A DNA stretch of 44,392 bases from Lachnospiraceae bacterium (GCA_900757195.1 CAAEMZ010000057.1:1-44392), one strand, 5' to 3'. Shown: positions 15,824 to 24,657, counted from the stretch's first letter. Notes: generated from the sequence alone by a model not told the origin. Program-made: numbers and translations.

Positions 15824-17098
15824 TTATTTTTCTACAGCAGCATCTGTAATCATATCAAGTGCTTTCTGTGCAGACATATCTTTTCTCATAAGGTCTACAT
15901 CCATGTATTCTCTGACTTTGTCTGCTTCCATCTTCCATGTTTCAGCAAGTCTCTTGATTTCAGCCTCAATTTCTTCATCTGTAATTTCAACGTTTTCTGC
16001 AGCGGCAATTGCATCAAGAACAAGACGGTTCTTAATATTTGCCAGTGCCTGTGGTTTCATCTGTTCAGCTAACTGCTGTGGTGTCATTCCTGTGTACTGG
16101 AAGTAGATATCCATGCTGAGTCCCTGAGCAGCCAGATCCTGAGCGTACTGGTTCATCATATCATCGGTACTCTTTTTAACCATTGCTTCCGGAATGTCCA
16201 TTTTAGCATTTTCAACAACGATGTTCATAACCTTCTGCTGTCTTTCAGCTTTTGCTGTTTCAGCTTTACGTTCTTCAAGACGTTTTTTCAGGTCTTCTTT
16301 GTATTCAGCCAGTGTTTCAAAATCAGAAACATCCTGTGCAAATTCATCATCAACTTCCGGATATTCTTTTGTTTTAACTTCATGAACCTTAACTTTGAAT
16401 AAAGCAGCTTTGCCTGCTAAGTCTTTTGCATGATATTCTTCCGGGAAAGTAACGTTTACATCAATGTCTGCACCTGCTGCAGCGCCAATTAACTGTTCTT
16501 CAAATCCAGGAATGAATGTACCGGAACCGAGAACCAGTGCCTGTCCTTCGGCTGTACCTCCGTCAAAAGCAACGCCGTCAACGGAACCTGCATAGTCGAT
16601 CATCACTGTATCACCATTTTCTGCAGCACGTTCAACCGTTACTTCTCTGGAATTCTGTTCCTGAACTTTTTTGATTTCTTCTTCCATATCTTCGTCTGTC
16701 ACTTCTGTGATGACTTTTTCAATTTCAACGCCTTTGTATGCGCCCAGTTCGACTTCCGGTCTCAGCGCAACTTCTGCTGTGAAAATGAAGTTTTTGCCTT
16801 TTTCCATCTGTACAACATCGATTTCCGGATAGGATGTGATATCCAGACCGGATTCTTTTGCTGCAGCTTCATAAGCTCCCGGAATCAGATCGTTGGCAGC
16901 TTCTTCATAGAACATGGATGCGCCGTACATTTTTTCAACCATCGCCTGAGGCACTTTGCCTTTTCTGAAACCTGGTACAGAAATCTGATTTTTATTTTTA
17001 TTATATGCCTTTGTTGTTGCAGCAACAAACTCTTCAGCAGCGACTTCAATTGTCAGTTTCGCCATATTGTTTTCTAACTTTTCTACTTGTACACTCAT
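15824..17098 (-). CDS. tig: Trigger factor (ribosome-associated chaperone and peptidyl-prolyl isomerase)
   Basis: The protein is 424 aa. The N-terminal ribosome-binding domain carries the signature GFRKGKVP (the family's GFRxGKxP loop). A central FKBP-type isomerase domain follows (GDTVMIDYAGSVDGVAFDGGTAEG and LVLGSGTFIPGFEEQL). The C-terminal helical chaperone domain is rich in Lys, Glu and Met. It binds near the ribosome exit tunnel and helps new chains fold. The start at 17098 has an AAGGAGG site. An in-frame upstream ATG at 17212 would overlap the promoter and is rejected. First gene of tig-clpP-clpX. Confidence 0.96.
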   Translation of the reverse strand: MSVQVEKLENNMAKLTIEVAAEEFVAATTKAYNKNKNQISVPGFRKGKVPQAMVEKMYGASMFYEEAANDLIPGAYEAAAKESGLDITSYPEIDVVQMEKGKNFIFTAEVALRPEVELGAYKGVEIEKVITEVTDEDMEEEIKKVQEQNSREVTVERAAENGDTVMIDYAGSVDGVAFDGGTAEGQALVLGSGTFIPGFEEQLIGAAAGADIDVNVTFPEEYHAKDLAGKAALFKVKVHEVKTKEYPEVDDEFAQDVSDFETLAEYKEDLKKRLEERKAETAKAERQQKVMNIVVENAKMDIPEAMVKKSTDDMMNQYAQDLAAQGLSMDIYFQYTGMTPQQLAEQMKPQALANIKNRLVLDAIAAAENVEITDEEIEAEIKRLAETWKMEADKVREYMDVDLMRKDMSAQKALDMITDAAVEK

Positions 17099-17122
17099 TA
17101 TATTTATATTCCTCCTTATATA

Positions 17123-17189
17123 AAAAATGCATGAGAGCATTTTTATGCACTTTAATCTATAGTATATAATAAGGAAAATCATATGTAAA
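17123..17189 (-). promoter_or_regulatory. tig promoter and leader hairpin
   Basis: A -35 TTTACA (17184-17189) and a -10 TATACT (17161-17166) have a 17-base spacer on the minus strand. In the leader TGCAT and ATGCA pair around a 12-base loop and are followed by six T, like a short attenuator. No CIRCE or CtsR-type repeat is visible. Confidence 0.65.
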
Positions 17190-17212
17190 TAGGCGAATTT
17201 GAAAATTTTCAT

Positions 17213-17243
17213 AAAAAAAGGCCTGTTTTCAGGCCTTTTTCGC
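17213..17243 (-). terminator. Intrinsic terminator of the acyl-CoA dehydrogenase gene
   Basis: AAAAAGGCCTG pairs with CAGGCCTTTTT around a 4-base loop and is followed on the minus strand by a T run. It ends the 3-hydroxyacyl-CoA dehydrogenase transcript just before the tig promoter. Confidence 0.88.
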
Positions 17244-17254
17244 AGAATCGCTTC

Positions 17255-18187
17255 TTACTTATATAAAATCTTTATCATTTTGGAATCTCTTTCCTTTTCT
17301 TCTTCAACCGCAGATTCCTCCGTATAGGTGTAGAATCCTTTACCGTTGGAAATGCCGTGACGGCCCTCGTCCACCATCGACTGAAGAAGACTGTTCTGAA
17401 CATTTTCACGGCTCAGATCCGGATACAGGTATTTCGCCACGGAATTAAAGACGTCCATACCTCCCAGATCCACGATCTTAAACGGACCGGAGCAGGTGTA
17501 TCGGAGACCGTTGCCGTACTTGAGCACCCGGTCAATATCCTCCGGCGTCGCCACACCGCTCTCCACCAGATGCGTTGCCTCCCGAAGCAGTGCAAACTGA
17601 AGACGGTTTGAAAGGAAACCTTTCACATCTTTTTTCAAAATCACCGGTTTTTTCCCCATGTCCGTAAATACCTGGTGCAGTTTATCCACCGTATGCTGAG
17701 CCGTCTGCTCACCCCGGGTGATTTCCACCAGCGGAATAATATGCGCCGGGTTCAGATAGTGGGTTCCGCAGAACCGCTCCGGCTTAGCCACAAATTTAGC
17801 CAGCTCATTGATCGAAATCGCGGATGTGTTGGAAGCGATAATACAATCTTCCGGTACAATCTGACAGATCATCTCATAGAAATCTTTTTTTATCTGAATA
17901 TCCTCCGGAATCGCCTCAATCACCAGTTGGGCATCCCGAAAACATTCGGTGTCCACCGTGTATACAAGGGCCTCCTGAATCTCTCTGGATTTTTCTTCGG
18001 TCAGCACCCCATTTTCAATCAGAGTTCTGTGGCAGTTCGCCACGATCTGCCGTGCCCGTTCAAAATCGGCTTCACAGTTGCTGTAAAGTGTCGTATGTAC
18101 ATCATACTGCGGAAAAGACTGGGCGATAATGGCTCCCATCAGGCCCGCTCCCGCAACAACGATGTTTCTAATGTCTGGTTCTACCAT
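17255..18187 (-). CDS. 3-hydroxyacyl-CoA dehydrogenase family protein
   Basis: The protein is 310 aa with an N-terminal Rossmann fold (VVAGAGLMGAIIAQSF) and the family's C-terminal helical domain. Catalytic-site blocks read IASNTSAISINELA, FCGTHYLNPAHIIPLVEI (active-site His) and DVKGFLSNRLQFALLREATHLVESG. It reduces or oxidises a 3-hydroxyacyl-CoA or a related 3-hydroxy acid with NAD(H). Butyrate-pathway Hbd enzymes look similar. The typical crt, bcd or etf neighbours are missing here, so the substrate is uncertain. The start at 18187 follows GGAGG with 8-base spacing; an ATG at 18202 overlaps that site. It is a single-gene transcript. Confidence 0.85.
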   Translation of the reverse strand: MVEPDIRNIVVAGAGLMGAIIAQSFPQYDVHTTLYSNCEADFERARQIVANCHRTLIENGVLTEEKSREIQEALVYTVDTECFRDAQLVIEAIPEDIQIKKDFYEMICQIVPEDCIIASNTSAISINELAKFVAKPERFCGTHYLNPAHIIPLVEITRGEQTAQHTVDKLHQVFTDMGKKPVILKKDVKGFLSNRLQFALLREATHLVESGVATPEDIDRVLKYGNGLRYTCSGPFKIVDLGGMDVFNSVAKYLYPDLSRENVQNSLLQSMVDEGRHGISNGKGFYTYTEESAVEEEKERDSKMIKILYK

Positions 18188-18303
18188 AACCTTTTCCTCC
18201 ATTCTTACCTTCTCTGGAAACTTTCACTCTCTAATAGTTAGATTTTATCATAGACTTTCCACTTTGGCAAATAAATAACAATAAAAACCTGCAACAAAAA
18301 CAG

Positions 18304-18345
18304 CCTCCGGGAGACGGATATTTTTCTGCCCCGTCCTCCCGGAAA
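18304..18345 (-). terminator. Intrinsic terminator of the spore protein gene
   Basis: TCCGGGAGACGG (18306-18317) pairs with CCGTCCTCCCGGA (18331-18343). On the minus strand the stem is followed by GGCTGTTTTTGTTG, a moderate T tract. Confidence 0.75.
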
Positions 18346-18380
18346 CTGCTCTCACCTAACCCATGATATCCTTTTCCAGA

Positions 18381-18605
18381 TTAGTTCTGTCCGGACATCT
18401 GTTCTTCCTGTCTGCGGATCATCCGGCGAACCATTTCACCGCCGACAGAACCTGCTTCTGCAGAAGTTAAATCGCCGTTGTAGCCATTTTTTAAATGAAC
18501 ACCGATTTCTCCGGCAACTTCCATTTTGAATTTATCCATGGCATCCTTTGCCTGAGGCACTTCCATACGGCTTCCGTTAGAACCTGTTCCACTGTTGTTT
18601 GACAT
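18381..18605 (-). CDS. Alpha/beta-type small acid-soluble spore protein
   Basis: This 74 aa protein of the SASP alpha/beta family binds and protects DNA in dormant spores. Family features are AMDKFKMEVAGEIGVHL, the GDLTSAEAGSVGGEMVRRMI block and the GPR protease-type segment FKMEVAGEIG. The start at 18605 follows GGAGGTG. A TTG five codons earlier overlaps the ribosome site. Its presence shows that the organism, or a recent ancestor, makes spores. I could not find a convincing sigma-G promoter upstream. Confidence 0.93.
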   Translation of the reverse strand: MSNNSGTGSNGSRMEVPQAKDAMDKFKMEVAGEIGVHLKNGYNGDLTSAEAGSVGGEMVRRMIRRQEEQMSGQN

Positions 18606-18628
18606 TTTTTTCACCTCCAAGGAATTTT

Positions 18629-18664
18629 GAATAAGTATGTCTGACTTATTCTGATACTAGTATC
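18629..18664. repeat. Two adjacent palindromes upstream of the spore protein gene
   Basis: GAATAAGT (18629-18636) and ACTTATTC (18644-18651) form an inverted repeat. The perfect 12-base palindrome GATACTAGTATC (18653-18664) follows at once. They lie 24 to 59 bases before the SASP start codon and may be regulatory. Confidence 0.5.
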
Positions 18665-18785
18665 TGCCGGTGTGCAGATATTATAATGGTAAATTCTAGA
18701 TATGGGGCGGCCTTGAAATTTGCCGGAACAGACGTTATACTTTTTATAAATCCTAAAAGATTCAAAAAGAAATGAGGCTTATATA

Positions 18786-19241
18786 ATGGGAAATGAAATT
18801 GAACGCAAATACCTGATTCACGGCCTGCCTTTTCAGTTGTCTGACTATCCGTGCCACGAAATTGAACAGGCCTACCTCAATACCGAACCGGTCATCCGTA
18901 TCCGGCGTCAGGACGACGACTATTATCTGACCTATAAATCCAAAGGCCTTATGGTGCGCCGAGAAGAAAACCTGCCCCTGGATGCAGATTCCTACCGCCA
19001 TCTTCTGAAAAAAGCCGATGGGAATATTATCACAAAGACCCGGTACAAAATTCCCTTTGACAACGGTCTGACCATTGAAATCGACGTCTTTCACGGAAAA
19101 TTTCAGGGACTCATTCTGGCGGAAGTGGAATTTCCAACCGAAGATGCGGCCAACGCTTTCATCCCTCCGGATTATTTCGGCGAGGACGTCACCTTCTCCT
19201 CCGAATATCATAACAGCACACTGAGCCGTGCCCTCTTGTAA
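18786..19241 (+). CDS. CYTH domain protein
   Basis: This 151 aa protein has the CYTH (triphosphate tunnel) fold. It begins with the defining ExExK motif as EIERKYL. Charged strands VIRIRRQDDDYYLTYKSKG, ITKTRYKIPF and LTIEIDVFHGKFQGLILAEVEF supply the alternating acidic and basic residues of the tunnel. Family members hydrolyse triphosphates or make cAMP. Small stand-alone bacterial ones are usually inorganic triphosphatases. A GAGG site precedes the start. The MFS gene follows after 47 bases on the same strand. Confidence 0.88.
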   Translation: MGNEIERKYLIHGLPFQLSDYPCHEIEQAYLNTEPVIRIRRQDDDYYLTYKSKGLMVRREENLPLDADSYRHLLKKADGNIITKTRYKIPFDNGLTIEIDVFHGKFQGLILAEVEFPTEDAANAFIPPDYFGEDVTFSSEYHNSTLSRALL

Positions 19242-19288
19242 AACCGGGCTGAAAGTGGTATTTTAAATAGCATAAGGGGGATATTGTT

Positions 19289-20503
19289 ATGGATACATCA
19301 ACACAGAAAAAAGCGGTGCGGCTTTTTACGATTGCCATCTGTCTGATCGCCGTCGCTCTGGGCCTCAGCTCCGCCAACTATGCCAACTATTTTAAAGAAG
19401 CCTATAACGTCACCAGCGCCCAGCGGGGCTTCATTGAAATTCCGCGGGAGACACCGGGAATTCTCTGTGCCGTCATCATATCGGCTCTGGCCGGTTTTTC
19501 CGATGTGACCGTTTCGATTTTGTCGCAGGTTTTATTTGTCGTCGGCCTGATCGTCATGGGATGCTTTTCTCCGGGCTACGGCCTGATGCTCGTCTGCCTC
19601 TTCATCAACTCCTTTGGCCAGCATTTGTTCATGCCTTTAAACGATTCCATCGGCATGAGCCTTGCCAAAGAGGGGGAAGTCGGACAGACCATCGGTAATT
19701 TTAAAAGTAAATCCAACCTGTTTACCATGCTGACCGCATGTATCGTCTTTATCGGCTTCCGAAGCCATATTTTCTCATTTAAAACACCGGTCATCCTGCC
19801 CTTTGTTCTGGCAGCTATTTTCAGCACCGGCGCCATTATCATTCTGATCTATCTGAGAAAATATATTCCGAAACCGCCGGCTGCCGAATCAAAAAGCCCC
19901 CGGTTTGTCGTCCGGAAGCAGTACATACCGTATTATCTTGTAACGATTGCCTACGGCTGCCAGAAACGGATCAAGCTGGTCTTCGGCCCGTGGCTCATGG
20001 TGGAGCTGCTGCATATGGGCGCCGACACTCTGGCGCTGCTTTCCATCATCGTCGCCTTTGCCGATACATTTTTCAGCCGTTTCATCGGGAAAATGCTGGA
20101 TAAAAAAGGACTGCGTTTTACCCTGTTTTTCGAAGGCATCTATCTGGCCGCCATCTCTTTAGTGCTGGCTTTTCTTGCCAAAGGCTTCGAAGACGCTTTC
20201 CTGCCTCAGACACGGATCATGATGCTCATTGCCTGTATCCTCTACATCATCGCCATGATGATGGATCAGGTCAATATGATCCACGCCTATCTGGTGCGCT
20301 CTCTGGCCGTCAGCCCCAACGAGATTACAAAAACTCTGTCCGTGGGCTTAAGTGTCGACCATATTATGGCCGTTGTTATTTCGTCCGTCATGGGCGTTGT
20401 CTGGTCCGCCTTCGGTTCCGAATACGTCTTTATCATGGCGGCGGCAGCCTCTGTCGTTCAGATCGGCGCCGGTATCTATGTGCATCGCCGGAATTTTAAT
20501 TAA
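19289..20503 (+). CDS. Major facilitator superfamily transporter
   Basis: This 404 aa membrane protein has about 12 hydrophobic segments in two halves joined by a charged central loop (RKYIPKPPAAESKSPRFVVRKQY, about residues 190-212). The first loop carries QRGFIEIPRETPG. Segments such as LLSIIVAFADTFFSRFIGKMLDKKGLRF resemble the MFS loop motif. It moves a small molecule across the cytoplasmic membrane; the substrate is not evident. The start follows AAGGGGG. It may share a transcript with the CYTH gene and ends at a bidirectional terminator. Confidence 0.85.
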   Translation: MDTSTQKKAVRLFTIAICLIAVALGLSSANYANYFKEAYNVTSAQRGFIEIPRETPGILCAVIISALAGFSDVTVSILSQVLFVVGLIVMGCFSPGYGLMLVCLFINSFGQHLFMPLNDSIGMSLAKEGEVGQTIGNFKSKSNLFTMLTACIVFIGFRSHIFSFKTPVILPFVLAAIFSTGAIIILIYLRKYIPKPPAAESKSPRFVVRKQYIPYYLVTIAYGCQKRIKLVFGPWLMVELLHMGADTLALLSIIVAFADTFFSRFIGKMLDKKGLRFTLFFEGIYLAAISLVLAFLAKGFEDAFLPQTRIMMLIACILYIIAMMMDQVNMIHAYLVRSLAVSPNEITKTLSVGLSVDHIMAVVISSVMGVVWSAFGSEYVFIMAAAASVVQIGAGIYVHRRNFN

Positions 20504-20515
20504 ATAAAATCATGT

Positions 20516-20575
20516 AAAAAAAGTGCTGACACGGATGTTGATATGCTCATTGAATCCATGACAGCACTTTTTAAT
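20516..20575. terminator. Bidirectional intrinsic terminator
   Basis: AAAAAGTGCTG and CAGCACTTTTT pair across a longer loop that can itself pair in part. It lies between the convergent MFS and DUF6612 genes. Confidence 0.75.
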
Positions 20576-20593
20576 TTTCAGTTTCAGTAATCC

Positions 20594-21463
20594 TTATTCT
20601 GCGGCAGTTTCAGTCTCTGCTCCGGTTTCTGCTTCTTCAAGCAGTTCGCTTTCTTCAGCCATCATCGCATCTGTATCCAGAAGTTCTGCGGCCAGCGCTT
20701 CTTCCGGAATCGTAATACTTTCAATCGTATCGAAGTCACTGTAGTTCATCACCATAGTCATGCCTAACTTCATCACGATACCATCGATTTCAATGCCTTC
20801 GCCGTTATCCTTCATCTCAACGCTGACAGATGCCGGTACCATCTTATCTTTGTAAACCTTCATGTTTACAACGGCTTCCATCGAAGATAAATCCACGCCA
20901 AGGCCCTGGGTCATATCGCCGCCCATGCTGTTCATCAGCCCTGCGAGTTCTTCTCCGGTAATGGTGGATGTAAGAACATACGCCTCTCTGTCCCCGATTT
21001 TTTCGGTCTTTTCAGCCAGCGTCATGTTCTTTCCGTCGCCTGCAATGGTGTACAGATTCTCCATAGCGGCTGTATCCGGCGTCTCCTGTTCGGTCTTTGT
21101 CCATGAACCCATAACGCCTGTGTACGTCGTTGTTTTCTCCCCTTCAACCTGGGCATAAACATCCATATCCATCGACATACCGAGCATATCCATCGTCACA
21201 TCCATATGCGTAATGACAGGGTCTGTCGTTGCCTCCAGACTTCCACCCATCGTAATGGAAATTTCCTGTTCTTCTGTCCCGTCAGACATCCCCATTGTCA
21301 TGTCCATGTTCATATCCCCGGTAAAGGATTTGCATTTTTCCATGTTTGCGTTAACTTCCTGAATAATGCTTTCAGCAGTTACCTTTTTACCGCCACAGCC
21401 CCCAAGCATTACGGCAGATACGACCATCACAGCGGCCAGCAGCCATACAAGTTTTTTCCTCAT
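20594..21463 (-). CDS. DUF6612-type lipoprotein
   Basis: The protein is 289 aa. A lipoprotein signal peptide ends in LGGC with the lipid-modified Cys at residue 23. The mature part is Met- and Asp-rich (GDMNMDMTMGMSDGTEEQE; THMDVTMDMLGMSMDMDVYAQ) with beta-strand character, then an acidic tail (EESELLEEAETGAETE). This resembles DUF6612 and other LolA-like or LppX-like lipoproteins of Firmicutes. It sits on the outer face of the membrane. Function is unknown. The Met-rich strands invite a metal-binding idea, but Met repeats also occur in this family's strands. It has its own GGAGG site and lies 76 bases after the fructose operon. Confidence 0.8.
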   Translation of the reverse strand: MRKKLVWLLAAVMVVSAVMLGGCGGKKVTAESIIQEVNANMEKCKSFTGDMNMDMTMGMSDGTEEQEISITMGGSLEATTDPVITHMDVTMDMLGMSMDMDVYAQVEGEKTTTYTGVMGSWTKTEQETPDTAAMENLYTIAGDGKNMTLAEKTEKIGDREAYVLTSTITGEELAGLMNSMGGDMTQGLGVDLSSMEAVVNMKVYKDKMVPASVSVEMKDNGEGIEIDGIVMKLGMTMVMNYSDFDTIESITIPEEALAAELLDTDAMMAEESELLEEAETGAETETAAE

Positions 21464-21539
21464 AATTTTATCCTCCTTCTATGTTGTATAGTTATACCTA
21501 TTCTACCATACCGCCGCACATATAGGAAGATAAAGTATC

Positions 21540-21797
21540 TTATAAATTCTCTTTAAACAGCGCTTCGATTTTTTCTGCCGCCGCATCCTCGTCTTTCCCG
21601 GAAATAGTCACCGTTATTTCATCGCCTTTTTTGGCACACAGCCCCATCACTCCGAAAATCCGTTTTAAATCCCCCTGTTTTCCGTTTTTACAGATGTGAA
21701 TATCACTTTCAAATTCTGTTGCAGCCCTGACAAGAATCCCCGCCGGTCTGGCGTGAATTCCCTGTTCATCCTGAATGACATACTTAAATGTTTTCAT
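21540..21797 (-). CDS. HPr phosphocarrier of the fructose operon, lacking Ser46
   Basis: This 85 aa protein is a full-length HPr. The phospho-accepting His15 is intact in GIHARPAG. The regulatory block reads DLKRIFGVMGL, so position 46, normally Ser and the target of HPr kinase, is Arg. It should pass phosphate from enzyme I to the fructose permease but should not respond to HPr kinase. It is the third gene of fruK-fruA-hpr, 14 bases after fruA with an AAGGAGA site. This fits an FPr-like dedicated phosphocarrier. Confidence 0.9.
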   Translation of the reverse strand: MKTFKYVIQDEQGIHARPAGILVRAATEFESDIHICKNGKQGDLKRIFGVMGLCAKKGDEITVTISGKDEDAAAEKIEALFKENL

Positions 21798-21811
21798 AAA
21801 AATCTTCTCCT

Positions 21812-23734
21812 TTAATTTTTATTCACAGGCTTTTTCAGAAGTCCCATCAGCCCCCCGCCGATGACCGAGCCGACAGCAATAGCTGCCAGATACTGCAGCG
21901 GATGGCTGACTGTCGGTATAACGAAAATACCGCCGTGGGGCGCCCGGAGTCCGCAGTCAAAGGCCATGGACAGAGCGCCGGCGATGGCCGATCCGGCAAT
22001 ACAGGACGGAATCACCCGAAGCGGGTCCGCCGCCGCATAGGGAATCGCTCCCTCGGAAATAAAAGACAGCCCCATAATATAGTTGACATAGGCCGACTGC
22101 CGCTCCTTTGCCGAAAACCGGTTTTTAAAAAATGTGGCGCAGAGCGCTACCGCGATCGGCGGCACCATACCGCCGGCCATGACCGCCGCCATGATATCAA
22201 AGCCTTCATTAGCCAGCGCCGCAGTTCCGAAAACGTAGGCGGCTTTGTTGAAGGGACCGCCCATGTCAATGGACATCATACCGCCCAGAACGGCGCCGAG
22301 AACGATTTTACTCGTACCGCCCATGGACGCAAGAACACTGTTCATTCCGATATTAACAGCGCCGACAAAAGGATTGATAAGGACCATAACAAAGCCCATT
22401 ATACCGATACCCGCCACCGGATAAATGAGCATCGGCTTCATCCCTTCCAGGCTTTCGGGCAGCCGGCTGAAAATCTTCTGCAGAAACCGGACAATATATC
22501 CGGCCAGAAATCCGGCCAGAAGGGCGCCTAAAAAACCGGAACTCACCGGCGCTGTTTCTCCGTAATTCATGATATTTCCAAAGGTGTACCCGGCGTTTGC
22601 CACCGCACCGCCGACAAAGCCCACTGCCAGTCCCGGACGGTCCGCAATACTCATGGCAATGAACCCGGAAAGCACCGGAAGCATAAAACCGAAAGCCTGT
22701 CCGCCGACCGTTTTAAAAAATGCGGCAGCCGGCGTATTCATGCCGAAATTTGCCGGATCTAACTGGTAATCATCCAGAAGAAACGCCAGCGCAATAAGAA
22801 TTCCACCGCCGATAACAAAGGGCAGCATATGGGATACACCGTTCATCAGATGCTTGTAAAGCCCCCGGCTCAGCCCTTCCCCCGCTTCTCCGGCGCCATC
22901 GCTGCCGTGATAATGATAGACCGGCGCCTGTCCGCTGACTGCCTGACGGATCAGTTCTTCCGGTTTGTGGATACCGTCCGCCACCCGGGCCTGAATCACC
23001 CGTTTCCCGTCAAACCGGGCCATCTCCACATTTTTATCCGCCGCAATAATAATACATTCCGCCGCTTCGATTTCCCCGGGCGTCAGCCGGTTTTTCACGC
23101 CGCCGGAGCCGTTTGTTTCCACCTTCACCGGATATCCCATGCGCTCCGCCTGCCGTTCCAGAGCTTCCTGAGCCATATAGGTATGGGCGATTCCCGTCGG
23201 ACAGGCCGTCACTGCAAGAATCCGGAATGCTTCCCGGTCCTCCGTTTTATCGGCCCCTTCGCCATCCGGACCGAATTTTTCGGTTTCCGCCCTGTCGATG
23301 ATTTCCAGAAACCTTTCCGGAGAATCCGCCGCCATCAGACGCTGCCGGAACCCGTCGTCCATAAGGAGCATGGATAAACGGCTCAGCACTTCCAAATGAA
23401 TATTGTCCCCGCTGTCCGGCGCCGCAATCATAAATATCAGATGGGCCGGCTGACCGTCCAGAGATTCAAATTCGGCCCCCTCCGGCAGCGTCATGGCTGC
23501 CAGCCCCGGACTTTTTACTGCATCCGTTTTTGCATGGGGAATCGCCACGCCGTCACCGATGCCTGTAGATCCCTGAGCCTCTCTGTCAAATACGGCTTCC
23601 TTATAGCGCCGGGCATCCCGGAGATGGTTTCCTTTTTCCATCAGCAGGACCATCGCATCGATCACCGCCTTCTTTCCGGAAGCCTTTCCATTCAGCCGAA
23701 TACTGTCTTTACTCAGCAGCGCTCCAATTTTCAT
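21812..23734 (-). CDS. fruA: PTS fructose transporter, EIIABC
   Basis: This 640 aa membrane permease imports fructose and phosphorylates it to fructose 1-phosphate. Domains in order are EIIA (residues 1-150, phospho-His67 in VAIPHAKTDAV), EIIB (about 170-265, phospho-Cys178 in AVTACPTGIAHTYMAQ) and EIIC (about 285-635, many membrane segments, motifs GGAVANAGYTFG and APHGGIFV). All three are intact. Its ATG overlaps the fruK stop by four bases, and the dedicated HPr follows, so the operon is complete for fructose use. A mannose-type substrate of the same EII family is the main alternative. Confidence 0.95.
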   Translation of the reverse strand: MKIGALLSKDSIRLNGKASGKKAVIDAMVLLMEKGNHLRDARRYKEAVFDREAQGSTGIGDGVAIPHAKTDAVKSPGLAAMTLPEGAEFESLDGQPAHLIFMIAAPDSGDNIHLEVLSRLSMLLMDDGFRQRLMAADSPERFLEIIDRAETEKFGPDGEGADKTEDREAFRILAVTACPTGIAHTYMAQEALERQAERMGYPVKVETNGSGGVKNRLTPGEIEAAECIIIAADKNVEMARFDGKRVIQARVADGIHKPEELIRQAVSGQAPVYHYHGSDGAGEAGEGLSRGLYKHLMNGVSHMLPFVIGGGILIALAFLLDDYQLDPANFGMNTPAAAFFKTVGGQAFGFMLPVLSGFIAMSIADRPGLAVGFVGGAVANAGYTFGNIMNYGETAPVSSGFLGALLAGFLAGYIVRFLQKIFSRLPESLEGMKPMLIYPVAGIGIMGFVMVLINPFVGAVNIGMNSVLASMGGTSKIVLGAVLGGMMSIDMGGPFNKAAYVFGTAALANEGFDIMAAVMAGGMVPPIAVALCATFFKNRFSAKERQSAYVNYIMGLSFISEGAIPYAAADPLRVIPSCIAGSAIAGALSMAFDCGLRAPHGGIFVIPTVSHPLQYLAAIAVGSVIGGGLMGLLKKPVNKN

Positions 23735-24657
23735 GATTCTTCCTCCTGTCCTCCAAAGGTCCTATACAGCACAGCTTCCATCGCTGACCGGGTCGTCAGG
23801 CCCTCCGAAAAAGCGCTGGCGCTTCCGGCGGCAAGTCCCATCCGGAACGCCCTTTCATAGTCTCCCGTTTCCAGGCAGCCTGCAAGAAATCCGGCCACCA
23901 TCGAATCCCCGGCCCCCACCGAATTGACAACCCGGCCTTCCGGCGCCCGGCTTTCATGAATTCCGCCATTTTCGTCCAAAAGGACCGCGCCCTCCCCAGC
24001 CATGGATATCAGCACATTCAAAGCGCCCATTTTCCGGAGCTTTTCACCGTAATAAACCGCCTGTTTTTTGTCAGTAATGGTCGTCCGGAATATTTCTCCC
24101 AGTTCATGATGGTTCGGTTTTATGAGAAACGGGTGGTATTTCAGCACATTCATCAGCAGATCCTTTTCCGCATCCACCACTACTTTCACCCGTTTTCCCT
24201 GCTGCCTCTCCATAATCCGCTCATACATATCCCCGGAAAGGGTATCGGGAATACTGCCGGATAAAACAAGGATATCCCCGTCTTTCACCCCATTCAACCG
24301 GGTAAAAAGCGCCTGAACGGCCCGATCCGGAATCTCCGGTCCCTGTCCGTTGATTTCCGTTTCGCAGCCGTCTCTGATTTTCACATTGATCCGGGTCATC
24401 CCCTGTGTCAGACAAATAAAATCCGCCTGGCAGCCCCGGTCTGTCAGTTCTTTTATCAGTTGATTTCCTGTAAACCCGGCCGCGAAACCGAGGGCGGTAT
24501 TGTCATGTCCGAGATTTTTCAGAACAAACGATACATTGACGCCTTTTCCTCCGGCTCTCACGGTGGCCTTTTCCACCCGGTTGATACTGTCCATATTCAG
24601 ATGTGGAATCCGCACAATATAATCCAGTGCCGGATTAAACGTTACCGTATATATCAT
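23731..24657 (-). CDS. fruK: 1-phosphofructokinase
   Basis: This 308 aa PfkB-family kinase turns fructose 1-phosphate into fructose 1,6-bisphosphate. Signatures are TVTFNPALDYIVRI at the N-terminus, RAGGKGVNVSFVLKNLG (PfkB motif 1), LIKPNHHELGEIF and VVNSVGAGDSMVAGFLAG (motif 2, with catalytic Asp in GAGDS). The start follows GGAGGTAATTGAAAA. It opens the fructose operon. No FruR-type regulator gene precedes it. The tryptophan synthase genes lie upstream on the same strand. Confidence 0.96.
   Translation of the reverse strand: MIYTVTFNPALDYIVRIPHLNMDSINRVEKATVRAGGKGVNVSFVLKNLGHDNTALGFAAGFTGNQLIKELTDRGCQADFICLTQGMTRINVKIRDGCETEINGQGPEIPDRAVQALFTRLNGVKDGDILVLSGSIPDTLSGDMYERIMERQQGKRVKVVVDAEKDLLMNVLKYHPFLIKPNHHELGEIFRTTITDKKQAVYYGEKLRKMGALNVLISMAGEGAVLLDENGGIHESRAPEGRVVNSVGAGDSMVAGFLAGCLETGDYERAFRMGLAAGSASAFSEGLTTRSAMEAVLYRTFGGQEEES

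Noticed and set aside
17100..17212. CtsR or CIRCE heat-shock operator before tig-clpP-clpX
   Set aside because: Neither the tandem CtsR heptad nor the CIRCE inverted repeat is visible in the upstream region.
18606..18785. Sigma-G promoter for the spore protein gene
   Set aside because: CATACTTA resembles a -10, but no matching -35 is found at 17-18 bases.
20594..21463. Metal-binding role for the Met-rich lipoprotein
   Set aside because: Met is frequent along the strands, but there is no clear MxxM or His/Cys cluster pattern and no metal transport neighbour.
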